Below, one piece after another: positions 6,454-6,637 of a stretch of 6,637 nucleotides of DNA. The position numbers and the translations under genes were made by a program. Positions within the stretch are counted from its first letter, which is position 1; every line of letters begins with the position of its first letter. The stretch comes from Candidatus Bathyarchaeota archaeon (GTDB lineage: Archaea; Thermoproteota; Bathyarchaeia; TCS64). The stretch spans positions 1 through 6,637 of the forward strand of contig WJIV01000046.1 of NCBI GenBank assembly GCA_014730055.1, given 5' to 3'. Under the pieces are notes generated by a model, which worked only from the letters and a program-made list of their open reading frames with translations, was not told where the DNA came from and ran no database searches.

Positions 6454-6637
6454 AGTTCATCAACTCCGTATCTTGCTGCTATGTAGCAGCTTCCTTCGTG
6501 GCTTACCATACAGGGTCCGACTGGGCTATCAGGGTTACATGTCGTATTGAATAGGGGGCAGTCCCATGGATAAATTATTGCTCTTAATACATCCCCGCAT
6601 CTACAGCCTGGCGGCATCTCGTAGACCGTCTCTGTCT
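6450..6637 (-). CDS. hypD: HypD, [NiFe]-hydrogenase maturation protein, C-terminal end only
   Basis: HypD, an iron-sulfur protein, works with HypC as the scaffold on which the Fe(CN)2CO group of [NiFe] hydrogenases is assembled. Only the last 61 residues and the stop lie in the window; the gene runs off the right edge (two bases of a split codon at 6636-6637). The family's cysteine-rich tail is clear: PPGCRCGDVLRAI, then DCPLF, a further Cys in TTCNP, and SPVGPCMVSHEGSC, with six cysteines in all. It ends RYGVDEL and TAA (6452-6450). The acylphosphatase reading frame starts across this stop, so the two probably form one minus-strand unit. Hydrogenase maturation implies hydrogen metabolism and an anaerobic lifestyle. 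Full length, start and upstream partners cannot be seen. Confidence 0.93.
   Translation of the reverse strand, partial: TETVYEMPPGCRCGDVLRAIIYPWDCPLFNTTCNPDSPVGPCMVSHEGSCYIAARYGVDEL

Noticed and set aside
1..6637. Mobile element, CRISPR array, defence island or prophage
   Set aside because: No transposase, integrase, spaced direct repeats or terminal inverted repeats were seen; every recognisable gene is a core archaeal or hydrogenase-maturation gene.

Overview
The window is archaeal chromosomal DNA. It holds glycerol-1-phosphate dehydrogenase (the enzyme that sets archaeal lipid stereochemistry), a 20S proteasome beta subunit, the archaeal KH/beta-CASP termination nuclease aCPSF1 (FttA), a Cdc48/VAT double-AAA ATPase and an archaeal-type SepF. 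SepF implies FtsZ-based division, so a crenarchaeon using only ESCRT/Cdv division is unlikely. The C-terminus of HypD at the right edge implies [NiFe] hydrogenase maturation and so an anaerobic or hydrogen-metabolising lifestyle. Base composition is moderate. I cannot name the lineage; an uncultivated TACK or deep euryarchaeal group would fit.

Layout from left to right. (1) Positions 1-1671, minus strand: cdc48, with its C-terminus cut off by the window edge and a TTG start that an adjacent in-frame stop fixes. (2) A 90-bp gap with an archaeal promoter and two dyad symmetries. (3) 1762-2874, minus strand: egsA. (4) A 114-bp divergent promoter region. (5) 2989-3621 and 3633-5546, plus strand: psmB and aCPSF1, 11 bp apart and probably one operon. 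(6) 5543-5851, minus strand: sepF, tail to tail with aCPSF1 and sharing one CTAG for both stop codons. (7) 5852-6171: about 320 bp of AT-rich DNA with the sepF promoter and no convincing gene. (8) 6172 to about 6453, minus strand: an acylphosphatase with no standard start codon in its frame. (9) 6450-6637, minus strand: the end of hypD, overlapping the acylphosphatase.

Functionally this is mostly a housekeeping neighbourhood. Cdc48 unfolds substrates for the 20S proteasome whose beta subunit lies nearby. aCPSF1 cuts nascent RNA 3' ends at U-rich tracts, and such a tract follows its own gene. EgsA starts phospholipid synthesis, and SepF anchors FtsZ to the membrane. HypD with a small acylphosphatase is a separate hydrogenase-related unit.

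I see no mobile element, CRISPR array, rRNA or tRNA, and no clear new multi-gene system. The points most worth a second look are: the acylphosphatase frame and start anomaly at the hypD junction; TACTA/TAGTA dyads at matching positions upstream of the cdc48 and sepF TATA boxes; a second shared dyad form near the predicted start sites of cdc48 and psmB; and cysteine-containing, nearly identical P-loops in both AAA domains of Cdc48.
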